A stretch of DNA of 35,222 nucleotides from a virus. Below are positions 1 through 6,351 of the stretch, piece by piece (position 1 is the stretch's first letter; each line of letters opens with the position of its first letter). Below the pieces are notes generated by a model. That model ran no database searches and was not told the DNA's origin. It was given only the letters and a program-made list of their open reading frames with translations. A program made the translations under genes and the position numbers. Location: IMG/VR virus record IMGVR_UViG_3300047321_000565, positions 1 to 35,222 of that record. The stretch is one strand, 5' to 3'.

Positions 1-20
1 ACACTGACCAGGAGCCGACT

Positions 21-218
21 ATGGCACGCACCCAACAACAACAATCTGACATTGACCAGGCCCAAGGCCGCCTCGACGGTATCCAAGAGGCCCTCGAATG
101 CCTCATGCGCACCATGCGCGACGACGACCTGGCACTTTTGCTCATCGAGCGCCGCAATATGGCACGCACCGAGCTGTGCTACTTCATTGAGCAGGCCAAC
201 GCTCAGGCGGTGGCCTAA
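21..218 (+). CDS. Small helical protein, unknown function
   Basis: A 65-residue protein with a Gln-rich N-terminus (four consecutive Q) followed by one or two predicted amphipathic helices rich in Glu, Arg and Leu. The start ATG is preceded by AGGAG at positions 10-14 with 6 bases of spacing, which is a good ribosome binding site. Its TAA stop shares a base with the next ATG (TAATG), so the two genes are probably translationally coupled. I recognise no family. It is the first gene of the rightward run of small early genes. Confidence 0.6.
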   Translation: MARTQQQQSDIDQAQGRLDGIQEALECLMRTMRDDDLALLLIERRNMARTELCYFIEQANAQAVA

Positions 219-406
219 TGCATCCCGAACTAGACCCCAAAGCGCTGTATGCGTACCTACATGAGCTGGTCGATAGCGTGACCCGGCACAATGATGAATG
301 CGACGACGACCTATTGGAATGCGATTGCGGTGCGGACACGCCCGGCGGCGATTTGGTGGAAGCTTGCTTTGCCGAGCTGGCACGGTTGCGCGCGGGCCAC
401 CCCTAA
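218..406 (+). CDS. Small acidic protein, unknown function
   Basis: A 62-residue acidic protein with a DECDDDLLECDCG-type cluster holding three Cys near the middle and a fourth Cys later. Metal binding is possible but unproven. It starts inside the stop of the preceding gene (TAATG). No family is recognised. Confidence 0.55.
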   Translation: MHPELDPKALYAYLHELVDSVTRHNDECDDDLLECDCGADTPGGDLVEACFAELARLRAGHP

Positions 407-456
407 CGGGTAAGGCGGGGGGTATGGTATGGGTATGGCCTGCAAAGGAGCTGCCC

Positions 457-681
457 ATGCCCACACCGTCCATTGTCGGCCTATGCTACCAGGGCCATCT
501 GCCCAAAACAGACATGCGGTTGCATCAATCCGAGCCTGAGAGCTTTGTGCTAGAGCTTGGCGACGGCAGCGTGCCGCTCACGCTAGAGCAGCTGCGGGCC
601 ATGCCTGAGGCCGTAGCCGAGCTTGTGGCCTACGTGCTCAAGCGCCAGACCATGGCCAAGAATTTGTTGGAGAACGGATGA
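457..681 (+). CDS. Small protein, unknown function
   Basis: A 74-residue protein. ATG 457 is chosen because AAAGGAG lies at 444-450 with 6 bases of spacing. The frame is open further upstream, but that extension is low-complexity and overlaps the preceding gene. The middle part (FVLELGDGSVPLTLEQLRAM) resembles a small beta-hairpin plus helix seen in many phage orphan proteins. The stop overlaps the next start as ATGA. Confidence 0.6.
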   Translation: MPTPSIVGLCYQGHLPKTDMRLHQSEPESFVLELGDGSVPLTLEQLRAMPEAVAELVAYVLKRQTMAKNLLENG

Positions 682-851
682 GGCCCGCCAAACCACCGGC
701 TGTTTGCGCCTGCCCGCCCGCAAACGTGACCGCTCTGTATCATCGGGACCGGCGCTTTGCGTGTTGGATCTGCCTTACGTGCGAGCAGCGCTTTGACGCC
801 GACGGCCACGCGCTCAGAGTTTCGCGTAAAGGGCAGCCGACGGCATCTTGA
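678..851 (+). CDS. Putative zinc-binding small protein
   Basis: A 57-residue frame beginning in an ATGA overlap with the preceding gene. It has Cys at residues 10, 12, 29, 32 and 35, arranged as a CxC pair and a CxxCxxC cluster, with His22 and His44 nearby. This is compatible with a small zinc-ribbon fold. Supporting it are the coupled start and a strongly basic, Cys-patterned composition. A different overlapping frame from 757 is longer but has no such pattern and no ribosome binding site, so I treat it as a shadow. The function is unknown. Confidence 0.5.
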   Translation: MRPAKPPAVCACPPANVTALYHRDRRFACWICLTCEQRFDADGHALRVSRKGQPTAS

Positions 852-876
852 GAACGCTTTGCAGTATTTGCATAAA
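848..876 (+). promoter_or_regulatory. Candidate sigma-70-type promoter
   Basis: TTGAGA at 848-853 (5 of 6 to TTGACA) is followed after 17 bases by CATAAA at 871-876 (4 of 6 to TATAAT). It sits at the start of the longest gene-free stretch, upstream of the gene at 1235. It is only a sequence match; the host consensus is unknown. Confidence 0.25.
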
Positions 877-1234
877 ATCGTGGCAACGCGGTGCGCCAAA
901 ACCTGCGCGGCTGACAAAGTGTCGCGGCTACAGGTGGCTTATAGTGGCTCAAACAGCGAATGTAATAAATCGACATGCGACCCTATTTGAGCTTGCGCTG
1001 CGGGCTGATAGCAACGCAGTTAGCAGCTGACAACGGCGCTAAACGCGGGCGCGTGTCCTAGCTGCACTTGCATGGCCAGCGGAAAACAGAGCGGGCAACT
1101 TGCGTGCCAGCTGTAGATGCGCTTGCATAGGCGCAAAGAGAACGGCTGCGGGAGGCCCAGAGCGAAGATTGGGCTCGGGTACTCGTTTCACTCGCATCCA
1201 AACTCTTCAGACGCAAGCAGAAAATACACAAGAC
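852..1234 (+). other. 383-base stretch without a convincing gene
   Basis: No frame here combines a ribosome binding site with protein-like composition. It holds the promoter-like match at 848-876 and imperfect copies of an ACTTGCRTGCCAGC-like motif (near 1065-1080 and 1096-1109), plus a looser copy near 1120-1130. It may be an untranslated leader, a small RNA or a regulatory region. I cannot tell which. Confidence 0.4.
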
Positions 1235-1600
1235 ATGCCCCGAAAACCCTTCTGGGAAGCTGATAGCAAAGCCGATATCACGGTGCCAAAGCCTCTTGAG
1301 CGCCATCTAACCAGCATACCGAAACATACACAGCCGACGCCCAACCGGGTTAACAATCGACTGAGCTTTTCCGACAATCTCTCGCAGCTCTATGAGCTGT
1401 GGGAGGCGCAAAGAGCTGAGCTGCAAGCGAGCGCCGATCCTCTGCCCAAGCGCATCGAGGCCCTGGGCCGCCTGGCTCGCGTGCTGCCCCAGCTCCAGGT
1501 GGCCGAGCGGCTGCACAAGGCCAAGCGCGGTGAGAAGGCCATCGATGAGATGTCCGACGAGGAACTGGAAGCCATGCTTTTGAAGGAATCCAAGGAATAG
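1235..1600 (+). CDS. Unknown DNA-associated-type phage protein
   Basis: A 121-residue protein with a basic, Pro-rich N-terminal third and a helical C-terminal half. It ends in an acidic MSDEELEAMLLKE-like motif. Comparable acidic endings occur in some small terminase subunits, but the gene lies 6 kb from the large terminase and shows no clear helix-turn-helix, so that role is only a guess. ATG 1235 is chosen because residues encoded upstream look like noise. No strong ribosome binding site precedes it. The last codons contribute the first copy of the downstream GGAATCCA repeat. Confidence 0.5.
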   Translation: MPRKPFWEADSKADITVPKPLERHLTSIPKHTQPTPNRVNNRLSFSDNLSQLYELWEAQRAELQASADPLPKRIEALGRLARVLPQLQVAERLHKAKRGEKAIDEMSDEELEAMLLKESKE

Positions 1601-1707
1601 AGGGTATTGAGCTCTAGGAATCCAGGGTATTGCAGGCTTTGAAGGTATTGATGGGATCCAGGGGTGTCGGGGTTCTCCTGGTTCTCAGGGTTCTCAGGTT
1701 TTTGAGG
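1585..1707 (+). repeat. Short direct repeat cluster (iteron-like)
   Basis: GGRATCCARGG occurs at 1585, 1617 and 1653. RGGTATTG occurs at 1601, 1624 and 1643. Tandem 9-mers of the GTTCTC(C/A)(T/G)G type occupy 1672-1698, with a diverged fourth unit to about 1707. The cluster lies between two plus-strand genes. Such repeats can be replication-origin iterons, regulator binding sites or recombination-expanded spacer. Nothing here decides between them. Confidence 0.55.
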
Positions 1708-1868
1708 TCTTTCTGAGATTTCAGGTTTCGGGATCGATTTCCCCATATAAATCCCTTGGGCCTTTGGTAGGACCCATAAACGTATTTCAGAGCATTTTAC
1801 CATACAGGGTGGTTATCGTCGTGTCCGTGTGCTAGTTGCGTGTTTCGCCACCCATACAGGAGCGCACC

Positions 1869-2090
1869 ATGCAAGCCAGCCAGCATTACATTCTTAAGCT
1901 CGACGCTGTGGACATGGCGACGATTGTGGCGACTTTGGCCATGGTTGCCGCCACGAACGCGCAGGCAACAGAGCAGCCGTTGGCCACGCTCGACGCGGTG
2001 CAATTCCAACTGCGCAGCCAGGGGCTGGATGCAACCGATGTCATAAAAAAACAGGGCACATTGTTTGGCACGCGCGGTGCTAAGCCATGA
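1869..2090 (+). CDS. Small protein, unknown function
   Basis: A 73-residue protein with an Ala/Thr/Met-rich middle (DMATIVATLAMVAATNAQA) that could be a buried helix, followed by a more polar second half. AGGAG at 1858-1862 with 6 bases of spacing supports ATG 1869. The end overlaps the next gene by ATGA. It is the first gene of a chain of four overlapping small genes, three of which encode membrane segments. Confidence 0.6.
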   Translation: MQASQHYILKLDAVDMATIVATLAMVAATNAQATEQPLATLDAVQFQLRSQGLDATDVIKKQGTLFGTRGAKP

Positions 2091-2272
2091 GCCAGCTGTG
2101 GCCTTTCATCGCGCTGGCTGTGCCGGTCGTGTGCACGCTGCTGGGTTATGGCATGGGCTACTTGCGTGGCTGCTTTGTAGGCGCCGCGCGTGCGACGCGA
2201 ATTTATAAGGCCGGGCTCGACGCCAACACGGCTATCCTTGAGCAATATTTGCAGACCCGAGACGACGCATGA
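2087..2272 (+). CDS. Small single-pass membrane protein
   Basis: A 61-residue protein. Residues 4-25 form a hydrophobic transmembrane segment, followed by a basic patch (RATRIYKAG) and a helical tail, so the C-terminus probably stays in the cytoplasm. It overlaps both neighbours by ATGA. A lysis-accessory role (holin or spanin partner) is possible only by size and topology. Confidence 0.6.
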   Translation: MSQLWPFIALAVPVVCTLLGYGMGYLRGCFVGAARATRIYKAGLDANTAILEQYLQTRDDA

Positions 2273-2346
2273 TGCACGCGGCCTTTATGACCTTTCTGTG
2301 CCTAGCCGCCTGTTACCTGCGCTACTTGGAGGCATCCGAGCCATGA
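2269..2346 (+). CDS. 25-residue hydrophobic peptide
   Basis: A 25-codon frame that starts in an ATGA overlap with the gene before it and ends in an ATGA overlap with the gene after it. It encodes a hydrophobic stretch (FMTFLCLAACYLRYL) ending in EASEP. Overlaps of the same type on both sides, in a region where all neighbours use them, are the main evidence that it is translated. It might instead only carry ribosomes to the next gene. Confidence 0.45.
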   Translation: MMHAAFMTFLCLAACYLRYLEASEP

Positions 2347-2564
2347 GCGGCCCCGAAGCACTGTTTGGCGTGCTCGTGAGCATGACCGGCGGCTTTTGCA
2401 TTGGGCTGACTGTAGGCCGAGCGCAGGCGGACAAAGCCCGGCGCGACTTTGAAGAATGGCGCGCCGGTGTGCTCGAGACCATGGCTCAAGACGCCAAGGA
2501 TGCGCGCAACTGGAGCAAGTTCACCGACCACGTTATCGCCATGGATGAACGACGCGGCAAATAG
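2343..2564 (+). CDS. Small membrane-anchored coiled-coil protein
   Basis: A 73-residue protein. Residues 5-25 are hydrophobic and Gly-rich and look like a membrane anchor. They are followed by a long charged helix (about residues 27-65) containing ADKARRDFEEW. The layout resembles i-spanin or anchor-type phage proteins, but no lipoprotein partner is visible nearby. ATG 2343 is chosen because it overlaps the preceding stop as ATGA. Confidence 0.6.
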   Translation: MSGPEALFGVLVSMTGGFCIGLTVGRAQADKARRDFEEWRAGVLETMAQDAKDARNWSKFTDHVIAMDERRGK

Positions 2565-2565
2565 C

Positions 2566-2590
2566 TACGAAAACACCGTAAGTTTTCGTA
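2566..2590 (+). promoter_or_regulatory. Perfect 9-bp inverted repeat upstream of the gene at 2602
   Basis: TACGAAAAC and GTTTTCGTA form a perfect 9-bp stem with a 7-base loop, directly after a stop codon and 11 bases before ATG 2602. No T-tract follows, so it is not a standard terminator. It could be a dimeric repressor operator, or an RNA hairpin near the ribosome binding region of the next gene. TAAAAT at 2589-2594 could be a -10 element overlapping it. Confidence 0.5.
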
Positions 2591-2601
2591 AAATACGGCC
2601 C

Positions 2602-2880
2602 ATGTTAAGCGCATTACAAAAAGCAGCCTGCGAGGCCACCTGGCGGGCGCTCATGCAACGCGGCGAGGACAAGACGGGCCTGGGGCTCGACAAAACCCAC
2701 CCCCGCCCCCTTTTGCGCCAGCGTATTATGGACTTTGCCTATACAGCGCCGCAGAGCCACCTGGTGGCGTTGACCCTGCCTGAGCTGCAGCAGCATGGCC
2801 CCTTGCCAGCAGGCTACGGCAACAAATGGGGCGCGCGGCCGCTGCTGGATTCGCCGCCGCCCACAGACGCTGCCCCATAG
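2602..2880 (+). CDS. Small protein, unknown function
   Basis: A 92-residue protein starting at ATG 2602, just after the perfect inverted repeat at 2566-2590. No good ribosome binding site precedes it. The middle (residues about 30-60) is basic and helical, and the C-terminus is Pro-rich. I recognise no domain. Confidence 0.5.
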   Translation: MLSALQKAACEATWRALMQRGEDKTGLGLDKTHPRPLLRQRIMDFAYTAPQSHLVALTLPELQQHGPLPAGYGNKWGARPLLDSPPPTDAAP

Positions 2881-2919
2881 GGTTGCGCCCGCGTGTCTTG
2901 TGGTGTTAGTGCAGGCACC

Positions 2920-3090
2920 ATGGCCGACAAATACACAGACGAGCGCTTTGGCAACGTGGATGGCGTGATTCGCAAGCTCATCGATGAGGTGATTGCCACG
3001 CAGCGCGAGCTGGCCGCCAACCGGCAGACCACAGCGCAGGCACTGGCCGCCATCATGGCGCGTATTGAGCGCCTAGAGGAGCGCAAATGA
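2920..3090 (+). CDS. Small coiled-coil protein
   Basis: A 56-residue protein that is almost entirely a predicted charged helix with heptad-like spacing (IDEVIATQRELAANRQ, then a LAAIMARIERLEERK-type end). ATG 2920 fits the protein pattern better than upstream GTG 2893, whose extra nine residues look unrelated. The stop overlaps the next start as ATGA. Together with the next gene it may form a heteromeric coiled coil. Confidence 0.55.
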   Translation: MADKYTDERFGNVDGVIRKLIDEVIATQRELAANRQTTAQALAAIMARIERLEERK

Positions 3091-3275
3091 CCGACATTGA
3101 TATCGACAGACGCTTCGACCGCCTGCAGGACGCCGCCGACGTGCAAAAACGCATTGGCGCGCAGTATGCCAAGCGCCTCGACGCCCTCGAAGCTGAGATG
3201 AAGGTGCTGCGCGAGGCGATGACAACGCTGATTGAAACAGCGCCCACCCCAGCTGGCGAATCGCCCCATGGATAA
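3087..3275 (+). CDS. Small coiled-coil protein
   Basis: A 62-residue protein with a long heptad-patterned helix (residues about 8-50; RRFDRLQDAADVQKR, then KRLDALEAEMKVL) and a short Pro-rich end. It starts in an ATGA overlap with another coiled-coil gene. The function is unknown. Pairing of the two proteins is an inference from their shared architecture and coupling. Confidence 0.55.
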   Translation: MTDIDIDRRFDRLQDAADVQKRIGAQYAKRLDALEAEMKVLREAMTTLIETAPTPAGESPHG

Positions 3276-3477
3276 AGCGCCCTTGCGCACGCCGGTGCAT
3301 TACAGCCTGCGCGACATCGAGGTGCGTCTTGTGACCTTGCGCGACGTGCAAGAAAACATCGACGTCTACAAAACGCCCGTGGGCATACGTTGCGCGATTG
3401 CCGACATGGTGCAGGAGGCTATGGTGCGGCTAGAGGCGGCCGAAAAAAAGCAAACCCCGCCCCCCACCCCCCGTTAG
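3268..3477 (+). CDS. Small helical protein, unknown function
   Basis: A 69-residue protein from ATG 3268, overlapping the preceding gene by 8 bases. Two predicted helices are followed by a lysine- and proline-rich tail. That tail is encoded by a C-rich run at 3456-3472, which is a possible assembly-error or slippage site. No family is recognised. Confidence 0.5.
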   Translation: MDKAPLRTPVHYSLRDIEVRLVTLRDVQENIDVYKTPVGIRCAIADMVQEAMVRLEAAEKKQTPPPTPR

Positions 3478-3559
3478 CGCGGCTTGTGTGCATAGGGGTG
3501 TAGACACGCTCGCGCAATCCTGCTTTACGGGGCGCGCCCATGGGGCTGGATAGGTCTAG

Positions 3560-3620
3560 GCCAACCTTTGTGGCTTAGCTAGTGGACTGACGCCAGCCTT
3601 CGTGGGCCTTACCACTGGAC
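3560..3620 (+). repeat. Imperfect tandem repeat, 32-base period
   Basis: Two copies (3560-3587 and 3592-3620) share GCCARCCTTYGTGG at the start and TGGAC at the end. They lie in the 156-base spacer just before the ribosome binding site of the gene at 3634, so they may be protein-binding sites controlling it. Confidence 0.4.
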
Positions 3621-3633
3621 ACAGGAGCTTTTT

Positions 3634-3963
3634 GTGAAACATGCAGACCACGCTATGGATTTCAAACAAGCGCAGGGCATTATGTCGGACATTATCGAGC
3701 ACAACGTCCCCGACCAGACATTCGACGGTAATCAGATGGACCCATCGAGCGCCCATATGACCGACAAAGAGCAATGGCGCTACTATGGCGGCAAGCGGCG
3801 CGCTTTGGCTGAGGTCGAAGCCGATTTGTGCGCGCTGTCACTCGATGTGGCGCGCGCATCTGTGGCCTCTAAGCTCGATTACCTGCGCGAATTTCTGCAT
3901 CACATTGAATTGCGCATGGAGGCCAAGCGGCGCGGGGTGGATTACCCCAACAATTCGCATTAA
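3634..3963 (+). CDS. Small protein, unknown function
   Basis: A 109-residue protein. GTG 3634 is chosen because AGGAG lies at 3623-3627 with 6 bases of spacing. The N-terminus is acidic and His-containing. The C-terminal half is a helical region (ALAEVEADLCALSLDVARA, then a DYLREFLHHIELRMEAKRR-like helix), so it is probably an oligomerising helical protein. It is preceded by the tandem repeat at 3560-3620 and starts a new cluster. Confidence 0.6.
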   Translation: MKHADHAMDFKQAQGIMSDIIEHNVPDQTFDGNQMDPSSAHMTDKEQWRYYGGKRRALAEVEADLCALSLDVARASVASKLDYLREFLHHIELRMEAKRRGVDYPNNSH

Positions 3964-4073
3964 CGTCTTTATGCGTTGTGACGGTCTGATTCATTGTCCA
4001 CAATGCCGGCGCCTGTGCTTTAGGCCGTCACCTCCTAAAGTGCAGGCGTTGTCTTAGAAAGTGCACCGTAAGC

Positions 4074-4313
4074 ATGAGGGTTTTAACGGCTAAGCAAATA
4101 ATTTTTACCTTAACCGGTAAAGGCGACGATGGCGTTGCGGACGTTAAGACGTCGTTTGCTTTAGGCGAGCGCTACGCCACCATTAGGTGCGAGGTGACAG
4201 ACACCGATGCGCTCGTGCCCACCGATGAATACGTCGTGGACATCGACCAAATGCCATTGCTCATCTCGCTATTTAGAGAAATTTTGAACCTCAGAATGAA
4301 CCCAGACGTTTAA
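4074..4313 (+). CDS. Small protein, unknown function
   Basis: A 79-residue protein with alternating hydrophobic and polar residues suggesting several beta strands, then a C-terminal helix (PLLISLFREILNL). The 110-base spacer before it contains CACCTCCT at 4029-4036, a match to the anti-Shine-Dalgarno end of 16S rRNA. The ATG itself has no clear ribosome binding site. No family is recognised. Confidence 0.55.
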   Translation: MRVLTAKQIIFTLTGKGDDGVADVKTSFALGERYATIRCEVTDTDALVPTDEYVVDIDQMPLLISLFREILNLRMNPDV

Positions 4314-4328
4314 TGGCCAGGTAGCATC

Positions 4329-4535
4329 ATGCAGCAGCAGCTTAGTTTCGCCTTTGACAACCTCTATCCGCGTTTGATTCTTGTTCGTGACGGCGCTATC
4401 CGTGCCTATGCCGAATTGCCTGACACTAGTCGATGGACCCTCGATGCCAGAGCGCGCCATGCCGGGCCAACACAGCCCGCTGACGGACAAACGCGGGACG
4501 ATTGTCGGCAGATACCCCTCCAATACCGAGCATGA
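4329..4535 (+). CDS. Possible small protein, C-terminus doubtful
   Basis: A 68-residue frame from ATG 4329, with a weak AGGTAG upstream. Residues 1-33 look protein-like (MQQQLSFAFDNLYPRLILV). The later half is Arg/Asp/Gln-rich and overlaps the start region of the membrane protein below in another frame. Either the two genes really overlap by about 75 bases or a frameshift joins them. Confidence 0.35.
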   Translation: MQQQLSFAFDNLYPRLILVRDGAIRAYAELPDTSRWTLDARARHAGPTQPADGQTRDDCRQIPLQYRA

Positions 4536-4680
4536 GGGGCTACACTGGGGGCATGTGGCTGTCGGCGTCTTCTGGGGGTTTATCCTCTCGCTCTTGTTTG
4601 CCCTTGCGGCCAACTGGTTCGTCAACCGCAACGCCCCGTGCGATTTATCCAACTGGCACGATGACTTTGAAGACGACTGA
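4459..4680 (+). CDS. Small single-pass membrane protein
   Basis: About 73 residues. A transmembrane helix at residues 34-54 (VGVFWGFILSLLFALAANWF) is followed by an acidic C-terminus (HDDFEDD). ATG 4459 is one of several possible starts; 4444 and 4408 are in frame and would add 5 and 17 residues. The next gene starts inside its 3' end. A lysis or superinfection-exclusion role would be guesswork. Confidence 0.55.
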   Translation: MPGQHSPLTDKRGTIVGRYPSNTEHEGLHWGHVAVGVFWGFILSLLFALAANWFVNRNAPCDLSNWHDDFEDD

Positions 4681-5032
4681 GCCGCGCCTGAGCACCTCCG
4701 AGGCCATCGCCCTGGTGTTTGCCCACGATTACGACCGCTTCCCGACCTACCCCGTCATGCAGCCGCGCCCCGGCAGCGTCGTGTACATGAGCCTGCGCGC
4801 CGCCCGCGCCCCGAGCCTCACCCCGGTGCCCGAACGCTCCGAGGTAGACCTCAACAAGCCCCTGCCATCGCCGCCCTTCGATCTGGAGCTGTTCCCACGG
4901 CCACCCGAGCGCGTCTTTATGCGCCGCCCACGTTTGCGTCCGCGCCCAGACAGTGAGCTTTTGCCCGTGCCCTGCGATTGGTTGCCTCTGCCCGAGGGCA
5001 TCGCGCGTGTGCCCGGATTTAATTTCTTCTAA
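4661..5032 (+). CDS. Pro/Arg-rich protein, unknown function
   Basis: A 123-residue protein from ATG 4661, overlapping the preceding gene by 20 bases. The N-terminal 40 residues look folded (SEAIALVFAHDYDRFPTYP). The rest is extremely rich in proline, arginine and leucine (PPFDLELFPRPPERVF and similar), which suggests an extended or disordered region. No domain is recognised. Confidence 0.55.
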   Translation: MTLKTTEPRLSTSEAIALVFAHDYDRFPTYPVMQPRPGSVVYMSLRAARAPSLTPVPERSEVDLNKPLPSPPFDLELFPRPPERVFMRRPRLRPRPDSELLPVPCDWLPLPEGIARVPGFNFF

Positions 5033-5059
5033 GGCGGCCCGCTGCGCTACACTCGCGCT

Positions 5060-5593
5060 ATGGCAACTGACGTGCGCGATAGTGAGATTATGGCGGCCAT
5101 AGGCCAGGCCCTACAGCGGCCAGCGCCCGTGCGCACCCGCTCATCGCAGGCGTCTTCACCCAGGAGCGCGGCAATGGACGGTATGGTATTGAGCTTTGAT
5201 GAGACCCAACGTGTGCGCCAGATCCGTCAGCGCAGCAGCGGCGCTGTGCCCACCCTCGCCAGAGCCGAGCCGCCCGCGCAGCCCTACCTCACCGCCGTGC
5301 GCCCCACCGCCGTCGAGCCGCCCAAGCTCTGGCAAAAAATCTGGCAGGGCATGCCGTGCGTGGGCAGCGCCGAGCAGGCGCCCACCCCCGCAAAACCTAC
5401 CGGCGGAGTTTGGGTTACTTGTAACCCGCCTATACCAATTAGTAGCCTTGATGGCCTGCGCGTGGGCTATCAGGTGCGCACGACGCAGGGGATGGATATA
5501 ATCTACGGCGTGCCCATGCCCACGGCCAACGATGCCACTGAAATGGTGACGATGTACCGCGATTTAACCGCCGTCGCCGATGCGCAGCCGTGA
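5060..5593 (+). CDS. Hypothetical phage protein
   Basis: A 177-residue protein. The N-terminal 110 residues are Ala/Pro/Arg/Ser-rich and probably disordered. The C-terminal 65 residues alternate hydrophobic and polar residues and look folded (DGLRVGYQVRTTQGMDIIYG). No ribosome binding site precedes ATG 5060. Instead a TACACT at 5048-5053 sits 6 bases before it, which would suit a leaderless transcript if it is a -10 element. The stop overlaps the next start as GTGA. Confidence 0.55.
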   Translation: MATDVRDSEIMAAIGQALQRPAPVRTRSSQASSPRSAAMDGMVLSFDETQRVRQIRQRSSGAVPTLARAEPPAQPYLTAVRPTAVEPPKLWQKIWQGMPCVGSAEQAPTPAKPTGGVWVTCNPPIPISSLDGLRVGYQVRTTQGMDIIYGVPMPTANDATEMVTMYRDLTAVADAQP

Positions 5594-5790
5594 AATTGGG
5601 ACCCGCCACCGCAAGTTATGACGATTGGCTGTTTGACCGGCTCAAACACCCCGCCCAGCTTGTCGAATACTTGCGCGCGCACATCTCTGACGATGCCGAG
5701 GAGCTGGACGCCGAGACCGAGCTGACCTTGGCGCGCATGGCCATCGCCTGCGCCGCCGACCGCATCGAGAAGGGGCTACAGCCTGCGTGA
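5590..5790 (+). CDS. Small helical protein, possible antidote-like N-terminus
   Basis: A 66-residue protein starting at a GTG in a GTGA overlap. The N-terminal motif (YDDWLFDRLKHPAQLVEYL) resembles the start of HigA-type addiction-module antidotes found in many phages. The following residues do not form a recognisable helix-turn-helix, so DNA binding is uncertain. It ends in a GTGA overlap with the next gene. Confidence 0.5.
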   Translation: MKLGPATASYDDWLFDRLKHPAQLVEYLRAHISDDAEELDAETELTLARMAIACAADRIEKGLQPA

Positions 5791-5984
5791 AGCCCATCAT
5801 CCTCACCGACACCACCCGCAAATGTCCCTACTGTTTTGGCGATTTCGAGCGCTTTTATGGCGAATCGGACGCCAACTGGGCGCGGCACATCTATTGCGGC
5901 AAAGTGTGCGCCGGCAAAGGCGGCGTTGTGGAGCGCAAACAGCGTATGGCAGCTAAAAGACGGGTCATATGCGGCGACTTGTGA
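5787..5984 (+). CDS. Putative zinc-finger small protein
   Basis: A 65-residue protein with a CPYC knuckle near residues 13-16 and a second pair in IYCGKVCAGKG near residues 37-41, about 20 residues apart. This is a typical spacing for a four-Cys zinc finger, and a basic tail (ERKQRMAAKRR) follows. It probably binds nucleic acid or a host protein. It starts and ends in GTGA overlaps. Confidence 0.55.
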   Translation: MKPIILTDTTRKCPYCFGDFERFYGESDANWARHIYCGKVCAGKGGVVERKQRMAAKRRVICGDL

Positions 5985-6073
5985 CCGATTGGCTCTTATT
6001 TGCCGTGGTTTTGACCCTATTTGGTACTTTGTGGTTCATTCTGAGCCAACTTAGCCCCCGAGGTGCCCCATGA
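5981..6073 (+). CDS. 30-residue single-pass membrane peptide
   Basis: A 30-codon frame starting at GTG in a GTGA overlap with the zinc-finger gene and ending in an ATGA overlap with the next gene. It encodes VTDW, then an uninterrupted hydrophobic helix (LLFAVVLTLFGTLWFIL), then SQLSPRGAP. Size and topology match minute phage lysis or membrane-modulating peptides, but the function is unknown. It resembles the 25-residue peptide at 2269 in layout, not in sequence. Confidence 0.5.
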   Translation: MTDWLLFAVVLTLFGTLWFILSQLSPRGAP

Positions 6074-6351
6074 GCAGCACATCCGTCCCCACCGTCAGCA
6101 TCACGCCCACAAACACCACTGCTTCGGCCGCCGGCGCTACCGTCAGCGCGGGTCAGACGCCGCAAGCAAGCAGCGCGCAAACGACACCGCTGTATACCGT
6201 GTACGCCAAATACGATACCGACCCCCGTTCCTTCCCTGTCGGCACCTACCTCAGCTATGACGACGCCAAAGCGGGGATGCAGGCCCAAGTGATTAACGGC
6301 GCAGATCTCAAAATCTTTGAGATGGATGTCATCGACCGAACGGCGGGCTAA
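6070..6351 (+). CDS. Small protein, unknown function
   Basis: A 93-residue protein. The first 40 residues are Ser/Thr/Ala-rich and likely disordered. The rest forms a compact beta-alpha pattern (YTVYAKYDTDPRSFPVGTYL, then DDAKAGM). ATG 6070 overlaps the stop of the 30-residue peptide gene. Confidence 0.55.
   Translation: MSSTSVPTVSITPTNTTASAAGATVSAGQTPQASSAQTTPLYTVYAKYDTDPRSFPVGTYLSYDDAKAGMQAQVINGADLKIFEMDVIDRTAG

Noticed and set aside
1235-1600. Small terminase subunit
   Set aside because: Only the acidic C-terminal motif hints at it. It is far from the large terminase and no helix-turn-helix is visible, so it is not called.
1390-1803. A minus-strand frame with PEN-type tandem residues over the repeat spacer
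   Set aside because: The residue repeats follow from the 9-base DNA repeats. The frame runs into the well-supported gene at 1235-1600 on the other strand and lacks a ribosome binding site.
5048-5060. Leaderless promoter at TACACT before ATG 5060
   Set aside because: Only the -10-like hexamer fits; no -35 match lies at the right spacing and the same hexamer occurs inside the gene at 4459-4680.
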